Shown: piece by piece, positions 20,532 to 31,900 of the stretch
Layout: each line of letters starts with the position of its first letter
Position numbering within the stretch: the stretch's first letter is position 1
Assembly: GCA_021521415.1 (NCBI GenBank)
Contig: JAIQDT010000824.1
Coordinates: 248,001 to 312,000 of the forward strand
Reading direction: 5' to 3'
DNA: 64,000 bases
DNA from: Bidens hawaiensis
Lineage: Eukaryota; Streptophyta; Magnoliopsida; Asterales; Asteraceae
The notes under the pieces: model-generated
Databases searched by the model: none
What the model saw: only the letters and a program-made list of their open reading frames with translations
Told to the model about the DNA's origin: nothing
Translations under genes and position numbers: made by a program

Positions 20532-21248
20532 TCAATTCTTAGGCCCACTTGGGTCTCGGAGCCGAAACCCAGTTTCCGTTCTGCTTTTGAATAGTAATAG
20601 GCTTGGTCTGATGGGAACTTGACCTGTCAGCCTTGTTTCTCCTCCAATCACCGTCAGAGGGCTTTGCCTTATAATACCTCGTTTTATTTGAGTTAAAATT
20701 CTTGTAGGTATTTTGAGGCATAGTCCTCTGATGGCGTCTGTAATATGGAACATACGGGAAACGAGAACAATTTCTAGCAATGTGACCGGGAATGCCACAG
20801 TTGAAACAGGTTTGCCTTTTAACAAAAAATCTTTGTGGCCGATTCCCGGTCTTGCTCTGTTGTGTGAGTCTGTTTGTCCACCTTTGGACTTAGCACTGGA
20901 TTTCTCACAGTTACAAGTACATGAACTTCCTTCTTTAACAAACTTGGGTGATGAATATTTATGAAAATTCTTATTTTTATCAACTTTATTAGAAAGCATA
21001 TCACTATTTTTAGAAGTTTTAGAGAAATCAACCACAAGATTTTCTTTGCTCTTTAAAACAGATCCCACACAAACATTTGTAGCAACGGTATGCGAAACAG
21101 GCAAATTCAAAGAAACATGAGAATTAATAGGTGAATCATCATCATCATCAGTCCAATCCTCAACTATTACTTCATCTGCACATGAAGTAAACACATTAGA
21201 ATCATTTACCCTAGATGTTGATTCAGTTGCCATGACTGAACCAACCAT
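20532..21248 (-). pseudogene. S2 gag: acidic region and second zinc knuckle
   Basis: The frame from 21248 is homologous to the S0 gag C-terminal part (shared VNDSNV, ADEVIVEDW, then a DDDDD run). Near 20830 a frameshift occurs; in the neighbouring frame the CCHC knuckle CFNCGIPGHIARNC and a basic tail (residues such as KPSDGDWRRNKADR) follow down to about 20539. It parallels 3453-3929 of S0. Confidence 0.75.
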
Positions 21249-21401
21249 ACCTTTGCCAGTTGCAGTTGACTTACCAGACTACATACATTTTTCTTTTTCT
21301 TCCTCTTCTTTAGTAAGAGGAAGCCCAGTGTAATTATCGTTGTATGGTGGGGGAACCATGTTGTACCCAATACCCACACCCTTATTCTCTTTCCATTTTA
21401 A

Positions 21402-21797
21402 CTAGTTTTCTATCATTGATTCAACAACAACGCTAGAGACATCAAATTTTTTAAAATTGAATTTAGCATTTTCAAATTTATTAGTTAATTTAGCTATCTC
21501 CAACTTTGATGCATCTAACTCGGCGGTTAGTTCGTCAATTTTCTTTCTAGCATCAAGGTGGTGACGGCATTTTGTGCTGAAATCAGATTGAAGTTTTGAA
21601 AAATCTTTTTGTTGTGCCTTTATTTTCTCTTTTAATGACTTTTCCAGTTTCTTAAGGGTAGCATTTTCATATTTATTTTCCTCCATTTCTCTAAGCATAT
21701 TACTATAGTAAATTTTATATAGTCCTACCTTATCAATACATGATTGAGACCATAATACAGGACTTACCTCAGAGGATTTGGTGGAGGTGAAGGCCAT
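21402..21797 (-). pseudogene. S2 gag coiled coil, now directly after the leader
   Basis: A 131-residue frame, Lys/Glu/Leu-rich with heptad-like spacing, closely matching the S0 coiled coil (both contain KDFSKLQSDFS and FNFKKFDVSS). It begins ATGGCC at 21797 just below the leader. The gag N-terminal domain and first knuckle are absent, so this Met may act as the start of a shortened Gag-like peptide. It ends at a stop at 21402. Confidence 0.75.
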
Positions 21798-21885
21798 GAA
21801 ATTACCTCGAATGACAGGCCCAATGAATCAGAAGCCCACTTGAACAAAATCCAAAGCCCAACTAATCCGGGCCCAACGCAACCAG

Positions 21886-22090
21886 AAACCCGAGAACCTT
21901 ACAAGTAACCGAGAACGTTGAAAAGTAGCCGAGAACGTTGAAATTTAACCGAAACTTTAAACAGTGGCCGAGAACTTTGATTATTGACAGAGAACTGAGA
22001 CACTTAACAAAGAACTATGATTATTGACCGAGAACTATCAAATCTGCTCGAGAACTCAATAAAATCAGCCGAAAACTATCAAAGCTCTTG
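21886..22090. repeat. CGAGAAC repeat array in the S2 leader
   Basis: About nine degenerate units of roughly 20-25 bp carry the core CGAGAAC (variants CAGAGAAC, CGAAAAC), often as ACCGAGAACnTTGA. The array lies between the primer-binding site (22361-22374) and the first gag Met (21797). The same core recurs at 18070-18150. Confidence 0.7.
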
Positions 22091-22360
22091 ATATGGAAAT
22101 CTTTGAAGATTTAGTCAAATCCCAAGAATTGAGGAAGGTTCTTGATTTGGAAAACTTAAAGATAGAATCAAATCCCGAGAATGAAGGGATTTGAATTTAA
22201 TTCAAAGATTAAATCAAATCCTTTTCAGAAAAATCTCAAGAACCCGAAGAACACGAAGAACAGTTCTTCAAGATCCGGAAATCTTCAACCAAACACGCAC
22301 CCGTAAATCACCGGTAGAATCCTTGATATCACCAATAACCGAGCCTAGAAAAGGTTTATA

Positions 22361-22735
22361 GGCTCTGATACCAATTGTAAGTCTCGTGACGGATCTTTCA
22401 ATGTGATATCAAGAAACTCAGTGATTAGGCGGAAACTAATCACCAAGCTGATTCTATGTAACAAACAAGAACACACGTAAAACCAATGAACAAGCTTAAA
22501 ACACACGTATATTATACGTTGGCTGCTTAAGCCCTTAACAACTTACAAGGTTGAATGATAATCAACGAACCACCTCGACGACCAACCCTACAATGATTTA
22601 TATACACCATATATATAGACTACCAACCTAGGCCCAAAACAAACTAAAGCCCACCGACATCAAATGATCTCGGTTTACATACAAATGCCCAACTAAACCC
22701 AAAAATGAAGCATAAACCATAAATATAGCCAAACA
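22361..22735 (-). mobile_element. 5' LTR of S2 and primer-binding site
   Basis: The LTR spans 22376-22735; on the element strand it starts TGTTTGGC and ends CTTACA. One base later comes the primer-binding site TTGGTATCAGAGCC (22361-22374 on +, reverse complement), complementary to the 3' end of initiator tRNA-Met, the usual plant retrotransposon primer. Confidence 0.92.
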
Positions 22736-22740
22736 TCCAG

Positions 22741-23415
22741 ATCATGAGCTTCAAGCTTCTCGATAAAACTTGCAAGGTTCAAACGAGCATAAGCAATGGG
22801 GTTAGATTGTTGAATCATTATGCAAGTACCCCACTCTTCAGGAAAAGCATCAGCAAGTTTATCGATGTATTCATACTCAGGCTTATCAATCTTCAGCCTT
22901 TTCATCTCATTTACAAGATAGCCGTATCTTTCAACTAACTGAGCAAAAGATTCACCCTTAACTTGAGTAAAAATATCGAATTCTTTCTTAAGCAGTGCTA
23001 TTTTACTCTTACGCATGTCGGGGTTTCCTTGATCTTTGTTGAATAAAGCATGCCAAATGGAATAACAAGAGCCACTGTGCTGTAGTAATTGAAAGATCTC
23101 GGCTTTGATGGCTTGTTGGAAAAGATTAAGCATTTTCTTTTATTTGAGAAACAATGATTTATCCGCATCAGCAATTTGTGACAGTCTGCAGTTTTCCCCA
23201 TTCTCATTCTTAGGAATGATGTATTCTTCTTAAACGGCTTTCTATGTTTCATAGTTCAATGCTTGAACGTACGTCACAAATTTGTCGGCCCATGAAGGGT
23301 AATCTTCCATCCTAAGTAGCTTAGGAGGCTTATTGGCTATACCCATCTCATTTTCCAAATTAATGTTCTGAAGTAAGACAGACGACTGTGATACGAACGC
23401 ACTTAGGTTTTCCAT
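22741..23415 (-). pseudogene. S1 gag N-terminal domain
   Basis: The start is an ATG at 23415 (MENLSAFVSQSS), chosen because it follows the leader repeats and matches the usual N-terminus of this Gag type. MEDYPSWADKFVTYVQALNYE follows, then a stop (TAG where Trp is expected) near 23242. A frameshifted stretch (22998-23252) leads to 23133-22741, which has the UBN2 core: RKSKIALLKKEFDIF, LVERYGYLVNEMKRLKI, ARLNLASFIEKLEAHD. The frame ends exactly at the S2 insertion site. Confidence 0.88.
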
Positions 23416-23419
23416 TTTG

Positions 23420-23640
23420 ATCAAAGTCAATGTATATCTTCTCTGGTCAACGGATATGTTTGAAAAGTCAATGTATAAGTATGGTAAAATGTGGTCAACG
23501 TATATGTTTTGAAGAATGGTCAATGTATATGTATGTGGTCAACGTATAAGTGTTCACCTTATAACATATGCGGGTTATATGTTATACGCCGTATATGTTA
23601 TATGTGAAGAACATATACGCTGTCATGACATATACGGTGA
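23420..23640. repeat. Motif array in the S1 leader, directly before gag
   Basis: The + strand shows at least five spaced GTCAACGTATAAGT-type units (GGTCAACGGATATGT, GTCAATGTATAAGT, GGTCAACGTATATGT, GGTCAATGTATATGT, GGTCAACGTATAAGT), then palindromic forms such as TTATACGCCGTATATG and CATATACGCTGTCATGACATATACGG. On the sense strand each first-type unit contains TTGAC(C), the W-box core of WRKY factors. The array ends a few bases from the gag ATG at 23415. Confidence 0.8.
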
Positions 23641-23833
23641 AGATCTCCATTTTGGTAACTTTGGAATTTGAGGGTGCAACTGATGTAGGAATTGAATGAA
23701 TTTTGGAAAGGTTTGTCACGGATAGGTAAGGGAACAATGTGTGAGATTTTGAAGAACTTTTGACGGTGGAAGTTGAATGTAGAGAGAAAAACCTTGAAAA
23801 CTTGAAGTGTTCAAGCTAGTTACGAGCCATAAA

Positions 23834-24271
23834 GCTCTGATACCACTTGATATGACCTGTGATCTTGAGTAGATTACAATAAGGATCTCTGAACGTTACA
23901 GCTTGAATCTCAAAGTGCATAATCCATTGAGATTGAGCACACACACGTAAACATTAAGCTCATTCTCATATATGTCATGAAAAATTACAAGATATGACAC
24001 TTTGCACACTTTCTCTCTAGTCTCTCACTCTGACAAATCACCAAAAGTCTAAGTAGAAATGCACAAGTCCCCTATTTATAGGAAACATCCATAAGCTCAT
24101 CAAGTCCGTATATGATATACAGCGTATATCATATACACCGCATAAGATATGCATTGACTTGAAGACTTATGTGTTGACTACCTCATACACATTATACATT
24201 TGACATTTTTAGCACTATACAATCATATCTAATACATCTAAGACCCTAGCAATAGACATTATGCTCTAACA
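23834..24271 (-). mobile_element. 5' LTR of S1 and primer-binding site
   Basis: The LTR is 23848-24271 (424 bp), starting TGTTAGAGC and ending CATATCA on the element strand. The primer-binding site TGGTATCAGAGC is at 23834-23845 (complement). A TATA box reads CCTATAAATAGG on the element strand at about 24071-24082. Upstream of it lie dyads of the GATATACAGCGTATATC and ATACACCGCATAAG type (24106-24170). Confidence 0.9.
24106..24170 (-). promoter_or_regulatory. Dyad array upstream of the S1 LTR TATA box
   Basis: GTATATGATATACAGCGTATATC followed by CATATACACCGCATAAGATATGC sits about 25-35 bp upstream of the TATA box (element sense). The same placement is seen in the S3 LTR (28726-28792) and the + strand S6 LTR (34375-34450). 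The regulatory role is inferred from position and conservation. Confidence 0.5.
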
Positions 24272-26850
24272 AACACGGTCCCACCCCCTTGATATTTTCT
24301 TCAAAAATAAGTATTCCCAAACCATCCCAAACCCAAAAATATCTTGAAGAAACCTAGACCAGCTGCTAAACATCTGTTTTTCATCAAAAGCCTAAGGTAA
24401 TCTTTCATTTTGATGAGTTTTAAGCTTGATTAAACATGTTTAAGTACATAAGTTTAAGTTTTGATTAGTAATTACCATATCTAACCATGTAAAACTCTTC
24501 AAAATGATTTAAAAACGTAATTTGATGTTAAACATGATTAGAAAGCTGAATGAAATACTTTTCTTTGGCCACAAACACAGATTAGGAAGTTTAAATCGCG
24601 TTTCCACGGCTCAAAAACTTGATTTAGAACCCAAACCGAAACTCTATGTTACAAGGCCAGATGATTGATGTTCTATGCTTTGTTTTGTGATAAAAGGCCT
24701 GTAGATACACTAGCTAGATAGCCAAGAACCCGGAAAGATGAGAAAAGAGCCTAAACAGCAGGAAACCGCAAAGGTACTAACCGAATACTCGTTTAGGGGA
24801 TGTTTGTGACTAGGTTGTGACGTGCTTTTTTTTAGCCTATGAAATTTTTTAGGGATATCAGGGATCATATGAGTGAGTCCCTGTCCAAATTTGAGAATAT
24901 TTCAATAAGCAGAGAATATTTGGCGATTTTATTACCGTTTGTTAGGGTTTATTTGGGAAAAATAGTTAAACTGCTTAAAAAATTATGAAATTTTGTGGAA
25001 AACTCGGATAATGCATCAGAAGGTCACACATAAATTTGGGGTTAATTGCAGGACCCTAGCTATGATTTCTTGATTTGCGTGTATTCAAGATTTAACGATT
25101 GTTTATGGCTCAAAAAGTAATTTTGGAAAAATAGTTGAGTCCTAGAATTTTTATAGGAATCTTTGGAAGCCATTGTGATCACTCAGAAAAATTATTGGAT
25201 TTTACGGAAATCTTTTGGTATAAACGGATGATTTATTGGTTAAAGTAACAATTAAAATGAATTTTTATAAATTAATGAATAAGTAAATGTTTTCAAAATA
25301 TTTTTATAAAAATTTCCATGTGTTAATTAGTGAGTGTATAAACTTTCATAATTTAACGATAAACAGATAATTAGTTGTGCTAATTAGAAAGCTAGGCAAA
25401 TAAAATTCTGATAAAAACTGACAGCTTTGTGATTAACGAACCTGCTGGGATATCAGAACATCAAGAGTGGTAAAATGTTATATTTTTGGATTAATTAAGT
25501 AACACCGAACATTGGTGAGAATTTCGGACAATTCGGGTGAATTGTGCACAATTTTCTCCAAACCAAACTGTATAAAACGGAATCGGACCCCGTAGCAAAT
25601 CCAGACATCTAAACTCTAAACTTTCTTTATAAATTGAATCATTTTTATCAAACGACACGTTTCTGAAGTTTGTGTGATCTTACCTATTTTCAAAACGCGT
25701 AAACGACCAACTTGGCCCAACACGTGAGACGGTGAAACTGTGCCAAGTTCGATTTTGAACATTTGAGTCTGGAAATGGTGAAACTGACATGTTCTGGGTG
25801 TAATAGCTATACCCAGACTAGATATACAGCCCGATTCAGTCTGGAGACCATATTAATCTTAAAACATTAAATATATGATTCCGATTATAAGAATCGAGTT
25901 GTAACAAGTTATACGAACTGTAAACCGATATTTTGCCGAGTACAGTATTATAAGGTGAGTTTCATGACCCCTCTTTTTAAACTGATTTATGAACTTTTGA
26001 GGTGAAAATCATTTTTATATACATCTATCTAACTAAAAACGCTTCACAATGTGAATTATCTAAGTGTTAATACACGAAAAGTCCCCACGAACACAATGAT
26101 TGACTACGAGCTGGTGGAATGTGAATAGTATTATTGATTGTTAAATTAAGTTGAGTTAGCATGGATATTGAAACATTACGAAATTGCATATGACTATATG
26201 ATTATACAAACACGCTATGCACAGTTAGGCATAGAAAATTGGGGAATAACGTGATCTATGAAGGCAATGGGAATAACGTGTTCTGTGAAGGCCATGGGAA
26301 TAACATGGTCAGTGAAGCTCATGCGAATAACGTGGGTAGTGGAGGCCATGGGATTAACGTGGACCGTGGAGGCCACATGGTGTAAACGCATTGTCAAGGT
26401 TTTACTTGTGACTTAGCATAATTACATCACATACATACGTATGTATATACATACATACCTACATACACACATACATGCATGCATGCATACATACATACAT
26501 ACAAACTATGATTGTTATGGATTAGCATAACTGATTTTGTTGAAAACTTGAGGAACTCACCAACTATTCGTAGTTGACCCTTTTTAGCATGCTTTCAGGT
26601 ATACCAGAGTTGAAATGAGATGATATGTGCTATTTGATCAAATGGTGCTCGATATCGTTGTAGATAGATGCAAATATAGTATTGTGAAGTAAAGCGAGTT
26701 GAAGGACCGGTTTATGTTATGTATCGCCTAGTTTGTAAACGGGGTTAGAATGATGTAATATAACGTTTCTTTATAAACAGTGTGGTTAATATAACGTTAT
26801 GTGTTACATTTTCGTTTTGCGCTTCCGTATTTGCTAGATGGGGTGTGACA
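24272..26850 (+). mobile_element. Gypsy LTR (G1 family), right portion, split by S1
   Basis: The end GCTTCCGTATTTGCTAGATGGGGTGTGACA is the reverse complement of the start of the LTRs at 549 and 34942, so this copy is on the + strand. Inner blocks also match: AACGAACCTGCTGGGATATCAGAACATCAAGAGTGG near 25435 corresponds to 1755-1785. The first roughly 600 bp of the LTR are absent, and the break coincides with the outer end of the S1 LTR (24271). The simplest reading is that S1 inserted here and the rest is left of the window. It holds no gene. Confidence 0.8.
26242..26378. repeat. 27-bp minisatellite, five units, plus ATAC microsatellite
   Basis: GGGAATAACGTG-type units start at 26242, 26269, 26296, 26323 and 26350. 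Related LTRs at 549-3504 and 34942-38199 lack it. Downstream, 26429-26505 is an imperfect (ATAC)n/(GCAT)n tract, expanded relative to the GTAT tract at 916-938 of the solo LTR. Confidence 0.85.
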
Positions 26851-27832
26851 CAACCTCCCCAGATTTTCCTAAGTATGAAACTCAAGCAAGGTCAAACAGT
26901 CCAAGCATGATTTTTACTTCCTCGATCAAGATATCCTCCCAGCAGGATAATCTTCCTAAAATCTTCTAAGTGTTAGTTTTGAGCAAGCTATACTTCATCG
27001 ATCAAGGTTTAGTTATGCTATTAAGCAAGGTTTAATATCGAGCAAATCCTTGATATATCTTTGCTTAAACTAAGTTCTCGAGAAACTTAGTGGGTCTAAC
27101 AAGGTATTTCATAATAAAGAATCTCAAGTATGCTGGTAGGGAGTTTGTGGAAATTTAACTAAGTGTTACTCCTAGCATGATTTGGCCTCGAGCATGACTA
27201 CAGTACCTGAGTATACTTAGAATATATAAAACTAAGTATAGGCTGAAAAGATTCGAGCAAGAACTTGTTTAATCATAGGATCTATCCGAGCAAAGTTTGG
27301 AATGATCATGAAGATGAAGCTTGCTTGAGAGGAATATTTTCAGTTGAAAATATTGTAAGTATAAGTCTGCTCGCAATAATGTTCCGAGCACACTCAAGGA
27401 TTACAAGGTCTTAGGAGCACTGCTTGATAAAGAAAATGTTTGCTCAAAGACTTGCTTTACACTTGTAAGTATTTTGAGAATGTTTTGTAATCATTAGGGT
27501 TTCTAGAAGAAATGTCAGGTTGTCTATAAATAGAATGATTAGGTCACATTGATGAGACACCTCTTTGACACCTTTTCTTGAATATCATTAACAGCCGCAC
27601 CTGACACTTATATCATGCAATAAATCCCAAGTTTATGTGTCTCTTTCCGAATATTAATGATAATGGAAATATTTTGAGTTAATTTTGTTTTTATTCTTTA
27701 GTCACCTACTATATTTAGTAACTCACTGTTTGTGGTTGATTTTGCCGGCCACATTCTAGGGTCTTCATAATTGTGTTTCGTGTGTTCTTGTCCGATATTG
27801 TTATTGCTATCATGAAATCCAATGATAACAAA
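26851..27832 (+). mobile_element. LTR-like sequence with TCGAGCA motifs and a TATA box
   Basis: No coding potential. Between 26915 and 27440 there are repeated CTCGATCAAG, ATCGAGCAA, CTCGAGCATG, TTCGAGCAAG and TCCGAGCACAC forms. A good TATA box (TCTATAAATAGA, about 27522-27533) follows, then an AATAAA at about 27623. The segment ends near ..GATAACA (27832) just before an unrelated - strand RT fragment. This order (motif array, TATA, poly-A signal) fits the U3-R of a Copia LTR. Exact ends and a target duplication could not be fixed. Confidence 0.4.
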
Positions 27833-27859
27833 CTACAAACACGATGTCAGGTTTGGATG

Positions 27860-28486
27860 CAGTTAAATAACTGAAAGATCTAATCTTTTCTTATGCTCAT
27901 GTTGATCCATCAAAACCCCCCTTTTCACCAGCTACCATTTTTTCATGAGTGTCCATTGGGGTAGTAATGGTCTTCACATCATATTTGAACTTGGAGATAA
28001 TTTCTTTCGCATACTTAGACTGATTGATGAAAATTTCATCAGATTTCTATTGAACTTGTTGTCTAAGAAAGAATTTCATCTCTCTGATAGAGATCATACA
28101 ATACTTTGACTTTATCACTTCTTCAAACTCCTTACACATTAGTTCATCAGTTGAACCAAAAATGATGTCATTTACATAGACTTGAAGGATAAGCAACTTT
28201 CTACCCTACCTCTTGTAAAATAAGGTCTTTTCAATAGCTCGTCTACAGAAACCATTGTCAAGCCGGTGGCTTGACAACTCATCATACCAAGCTCTGTGAG
28301 ATTGATGTTATCCATAAAGAGCTTTGCTTAACTTCAACACTCTGTCTTGAAAAACAGGATCTTCAAAGCCTGGATATTGAGTAACATACATTTGCTCATC
28401 TATTCTTCCAGTGAGAAATACAGATTTGACATCCAACTGATATACTTTGATATTCTAAGAAGCTTCATATGCAAGTGAAAAGACGT
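27860..28486 (-). pseudogene. Copia reverse transcriptase fragment (S4), cut by the S3 LTR
   Basis: Read on the - strand, it contains the first catalytic block (YQLDVKS), YVTQ.PGFEDP, KALYG, AWYDELS, then VYVNDIIFGSTDELMCKEFEEV, where the catalytic loop has become YVND, followed by INQSKY. Stops are frequent. The sequence ends abruptly at 28486 where the S3 LTR starts, so S3 inserted into this older element; the expected upstream RT and integrase are not seen elsewhere in the window. Confidence 0.8.
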
Positions 28487-28880
28487 TGCACGATTACGTA
28501 GAATTTACGTAAGGATCTGAATGTTATCGCTCTAACTTTGAAGTGCATAATTCTTCAAAGACAGAAAGACACAAGAAACATTAAAATCATCTTCATTAAT
28601 GTTATCAACCGATTACAAAAGTTATGGCAATGACAAGATACTTTCTCTCTCTAAGATATGCCAATGTGCAAAAGTTTTCCTGTTCACACATAAGTCAAGC
28701 TATTTATAAACTTGAACAAAATGCACCATATAGCACATATGTTACGCGCCGCATAACTTATGTGGTATATGCATGAATTATGCGCTACTTTACAACATTA
28801 CATACATTTGACATTTAAAGCATACATAACACACTAAGACCCTAGCAATAGACATTATGACTCTACAAACTCCCCCTTGG
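28487..28880 (-). mobile_element. 3' LTR of S3 and polypurine tract
   Basis: LTR 28487-28867 (381 bp): TGTAGAGTC...CGTGCA on the element strand. The polypurine tract CCAAGGGGGAGTT abuts it at 28868-28880. TATA box GTTTATAAATAGC on the element strand at about 28691-28703. A dyad array (ATATGTTACGCGCCGCATAAC..TTATGTGGTATATGC..) lies at 28726-28792, just upstream. Confidence 0.88.
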
Positions 28881-28901
28881 ATGTTGCTAGGTCTTCAGTC
28901 T

Positions 28902-31900
28902 TCAGTCCTTCATGCCAAAAAACCTTTCTCTGTATTCTCTTCTCATATCTTCCCACGAACACTTTGTTGACGGCTTCTGATTTGTAGGGATCGAAATACC
29001 AGCACCTTTGTACTTCAAATTTTGACCATGAAACACGTTCCCTGTTCTCCGTGATCGTCCTTTCCCATTCCTTCTCCTTACGCTCATCATCTTCTCCTAA
29101 CTTCTTCCATTAGCTCTTCCACACTTGACCAACATGTATCTTATATGTATGGAAGACTTTGACAACTCGATGATACTGGAGAGCAGATTCAACATCTTTT
29201 TCGCTCCCTATCTGGATCTTGTGTTTGAATAGAACGTCTATGTATTTCTCTGAGAAATTAATAAGCCACATGGGATCCATAACATCAATAACATCCCATA
29301 CACCATCCCTGTTCAAAACTATAACAGCCTCACCTCTATTCACATCATAGTACCACCACCTGAAATAAACATGGAAATCTTGCTCCATCAGGTACATAGA
29401 TATGATCTTCAAAGTCTCCGGCTTCTTATACCTCCAAGTCTCGAAAAAATCATCTATTTCGGGATCCTTCTTGATATGAGACACATGTAGAAACGGTTTC
29501 TGAGGTGTCCAACTTCTGAAGTTACACTTAGCTTGCTTCTTGATAAAATCCCAGATTTCCTTAACAGGGCCTCGTTTGGGACAATACAAAAGTTCCTTAT
29601 CGACAATATCAACCATATCCATCCAGGACAATAATTTGAGCTCACACAAACTCTCAAAATATTGCACCCCGAATGTCCTTCGTACAATAATCTTCCTTAT
29701 CTTCAACAAGTATAATACTAAGCACTTTCCCAAGCATCACCTCATTTTCCTTCTTATAATACTTAACTGGCTTCAAGTATATACGTTTAGGCTCAATCTT
29801 TCTCCTCCCAAACCATTCATTCTGCTCCTAAATATTAACTTCATCCTCTTCAATATATTTTCTTCATCACCCGGTATTGGATTATCCTGACTATCAAACT
29901 CCTGGCTGATCATATCTATCTCCTCATCAAACTCAGGAATCTCATGATCTGCATTAGCGTACGTCACAGGTTCTTTTTCTAACTCTTCCTCAAATATCGG
30001 TTCATTGACAAGTACAGCATCCATGCCTCCGACAGTATCCAAATCCTTCTCAAAGTCGAATAAGAAATCATCTTCAATGACCTCCAATAACTAGCAATGT
30101 CAGCTCGTGTCATCTCTAGCTGGAGGTTTAAACGATAAAGGTTCAACATCCAACACTTATAACTCTTCAACATTACCACCCGGATTAGTCTCCCCCTGAC
30201 TTGGTTCAACAGCTACAGAAGGTTCAGAAGCAGATTCAACATTAACACTCGAACGAGAACCAACAAGTATTCCAACACCTCCACCCGAGCTCGGATCGTC
30301 AAGATTATCGTCATCAAAATCATCATGAGTCGGGGAGTCTCCTTAATCCACCTTTTCTTCATCATCTTCTTCCTGATCACCTTCTTCTACAATAGGATCT
30401 TGAACATGCTCAATGACAGGCTCAACAACAACTTGGATCTATAACAGGTTCTACCACCACAGGCTCAACCACAATAGTTTCAACAATTGGATCAACTATA
30501 GGTTCAACTACTTCCACTGTAGATGAAGTACCAACATCTTGAACCTCAAAGTGAATAACAGGTTTATCAACTTTACCTTTCCCATGGAATCCACTCTATC
30601 CTAATCATACTGTACTTTGAACTCCATTTCCTCAACACATGATTCACCACCATAAATCTTGGTAAAAACTCTATCTTCAGCATATGATTTCTCCAATTCC
30701 AGCTTCAAATTGATACCTAGTTTATCTTTTAACACAGTAAAGTACCTCATGTGAAGATTCAATAGATCAGTTATTGCTTTTGTCTCAATTCACCATCCTC
30801 GATAATATTTCTTTGTTCGGCGTTTTCCTTCCTTAAACAATCATTTTCCACCACAAGACTATCTATCTTGATACCTTGGTGTATCACAATCCCTTTCAAC
30901 TCATCAAACTCCTTGAAAGCTTCCAATATCAGCAGCTTTAGATGGTGTCTTCTTCGGTGAAGCCTGCTGTTGTGGAGCTTGTTGTGTTAGTGTAGCCTGT
31001 ACAACGGGTGTCTTCAACGTGTTACCGTCTCCCCCATGTCTACTACTAGTTCCTCAACCACAAACTCCTGGTTGATTGGTGTGACTACAACCTCCGGTTG
31101 CTCAACATCCGGCTCATCAATTAACTGTAACGCCGGAGATTTAGCCATTTTAGACTTACGCTTCAATCGTACAGTCTTCTTCTTCACAGGCTTGTCAACA
31201 ACTCCCTCTGGTTCATAACCCTCATCAGCTTCAGCAGTGGTTTTCCTCTTCTTTGATGCTGCTTTCTTTTCAAATCTGGCACGTGGATCAGCTAACGCTA
31301 TACGTCTAGCTTCAGAATCCGACTCTGTCTTCTCCGGATCCTTATCTGATGTAGCTGAATAAACCACTTCCTCTTGTGTACTTTGTCTAACAATTTCCTT
31401 CTTTACCACCTTTCTCTTCTTTTTCTTTGGTGTAACAGTTTCAGCCTCAGACTCATATTCAACCTTTATGAATCTCTTACTCCCATCAATAGGAACAAAA
31501 TCTTCCATCAATTTCTCATCTGCTTCCCTATCCGAGTCACCCCCATCCTTATACCACTTATTATCTGATGGAGAGATTTAATCTGGATTTGACAAATGAC
31601 TGAATAAACCCCAAAACTTAGGTATTTGGTGCTCCTTCTTGTTCTTCTAAGACACCAGTTTGGCCAAATTTTTCCTCGCCATGTGATCTAAGAAAATCAC
31701 AGGCCCTTCTTTCTACACAGCTGGAAATAGCTCATCAACGAACATCTGAATGAATCTTGGGTATTGCAACCACTGTTCCTTCCCAAAATTCAGTTTCATA
31801 TTATCTAAAACCATCCTCGAAAAGTTGTACTTCAGATTCAGACACAAAGCTGCAAGAATGCTCATCTGGTAGTCTAAGATCTCGTCATAACCTACTTTGC

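Larger units (their letters stand above)
17200..22735 (-). mobile_element. Copia element S2, complete ends, internally deleted, nested in S1 gag
   Basis: Two 360-bp LTRs (17200-17559 and 22376-22735), a primer-binding site (22361-22374), a polypurine tract on the - strand next to the 3' LTR (17560-17572), and perfect 5-bp target duplications TCCAG (17195-17199 and 22736-22740) define the element. Inside remain a leader, the coiled-coil and second-knuckle part of gag, the protease start, RNase H and a 3' ORF remnant. The gag N-terminus, integrase and RT are gone. The two LTRs differ at several dozen places by eye, so the insertion is not recent. Same family as S0. Confidence 0.93.
6261..24271 (-). 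mobile_element. Copia element S1 (Sirevirus-like), nested host of S0, S2 and a solo LTR
   Basis: Reading from 24271 down: LTR (23848-24271), primer-binding site (23834-23845), repeat-rich leader, gag (interrupted by S2 at 17200-22735), protease, integrase, RT, RNase H (to 11307), a non-coding spacer (interrupted by a solo LTR at 6718-9107), and the start of a 3' ORF cut by S0 at 6261. Order PR-IN-RT-RH is Copia. A large extra ORF after pol, an iMet primer-binding site and an extended Gag point to the Sirevirus group. S1 itself lies in the Gypsy LTR 24272-26850. The rest of its 3' ORF and its 3' LTR should be left of the window. Confidence 0.85.

Noticed and set aside
23420..23640. CRISPR-like interpretation of the spaced repeats
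   Set aside because: Spacing and units are irregular, spacers are AT-rich leader DNA, and the context is a plant retrotransposon leader.
26215..26397. 60-codon - strand frame with repeating 9-residue units (..HVIPMAFT..)
   Set aside because: The 27-bp minisatellite is a multiple of three, so any frame through it looks like a repeat protein. It is inside an LTR.
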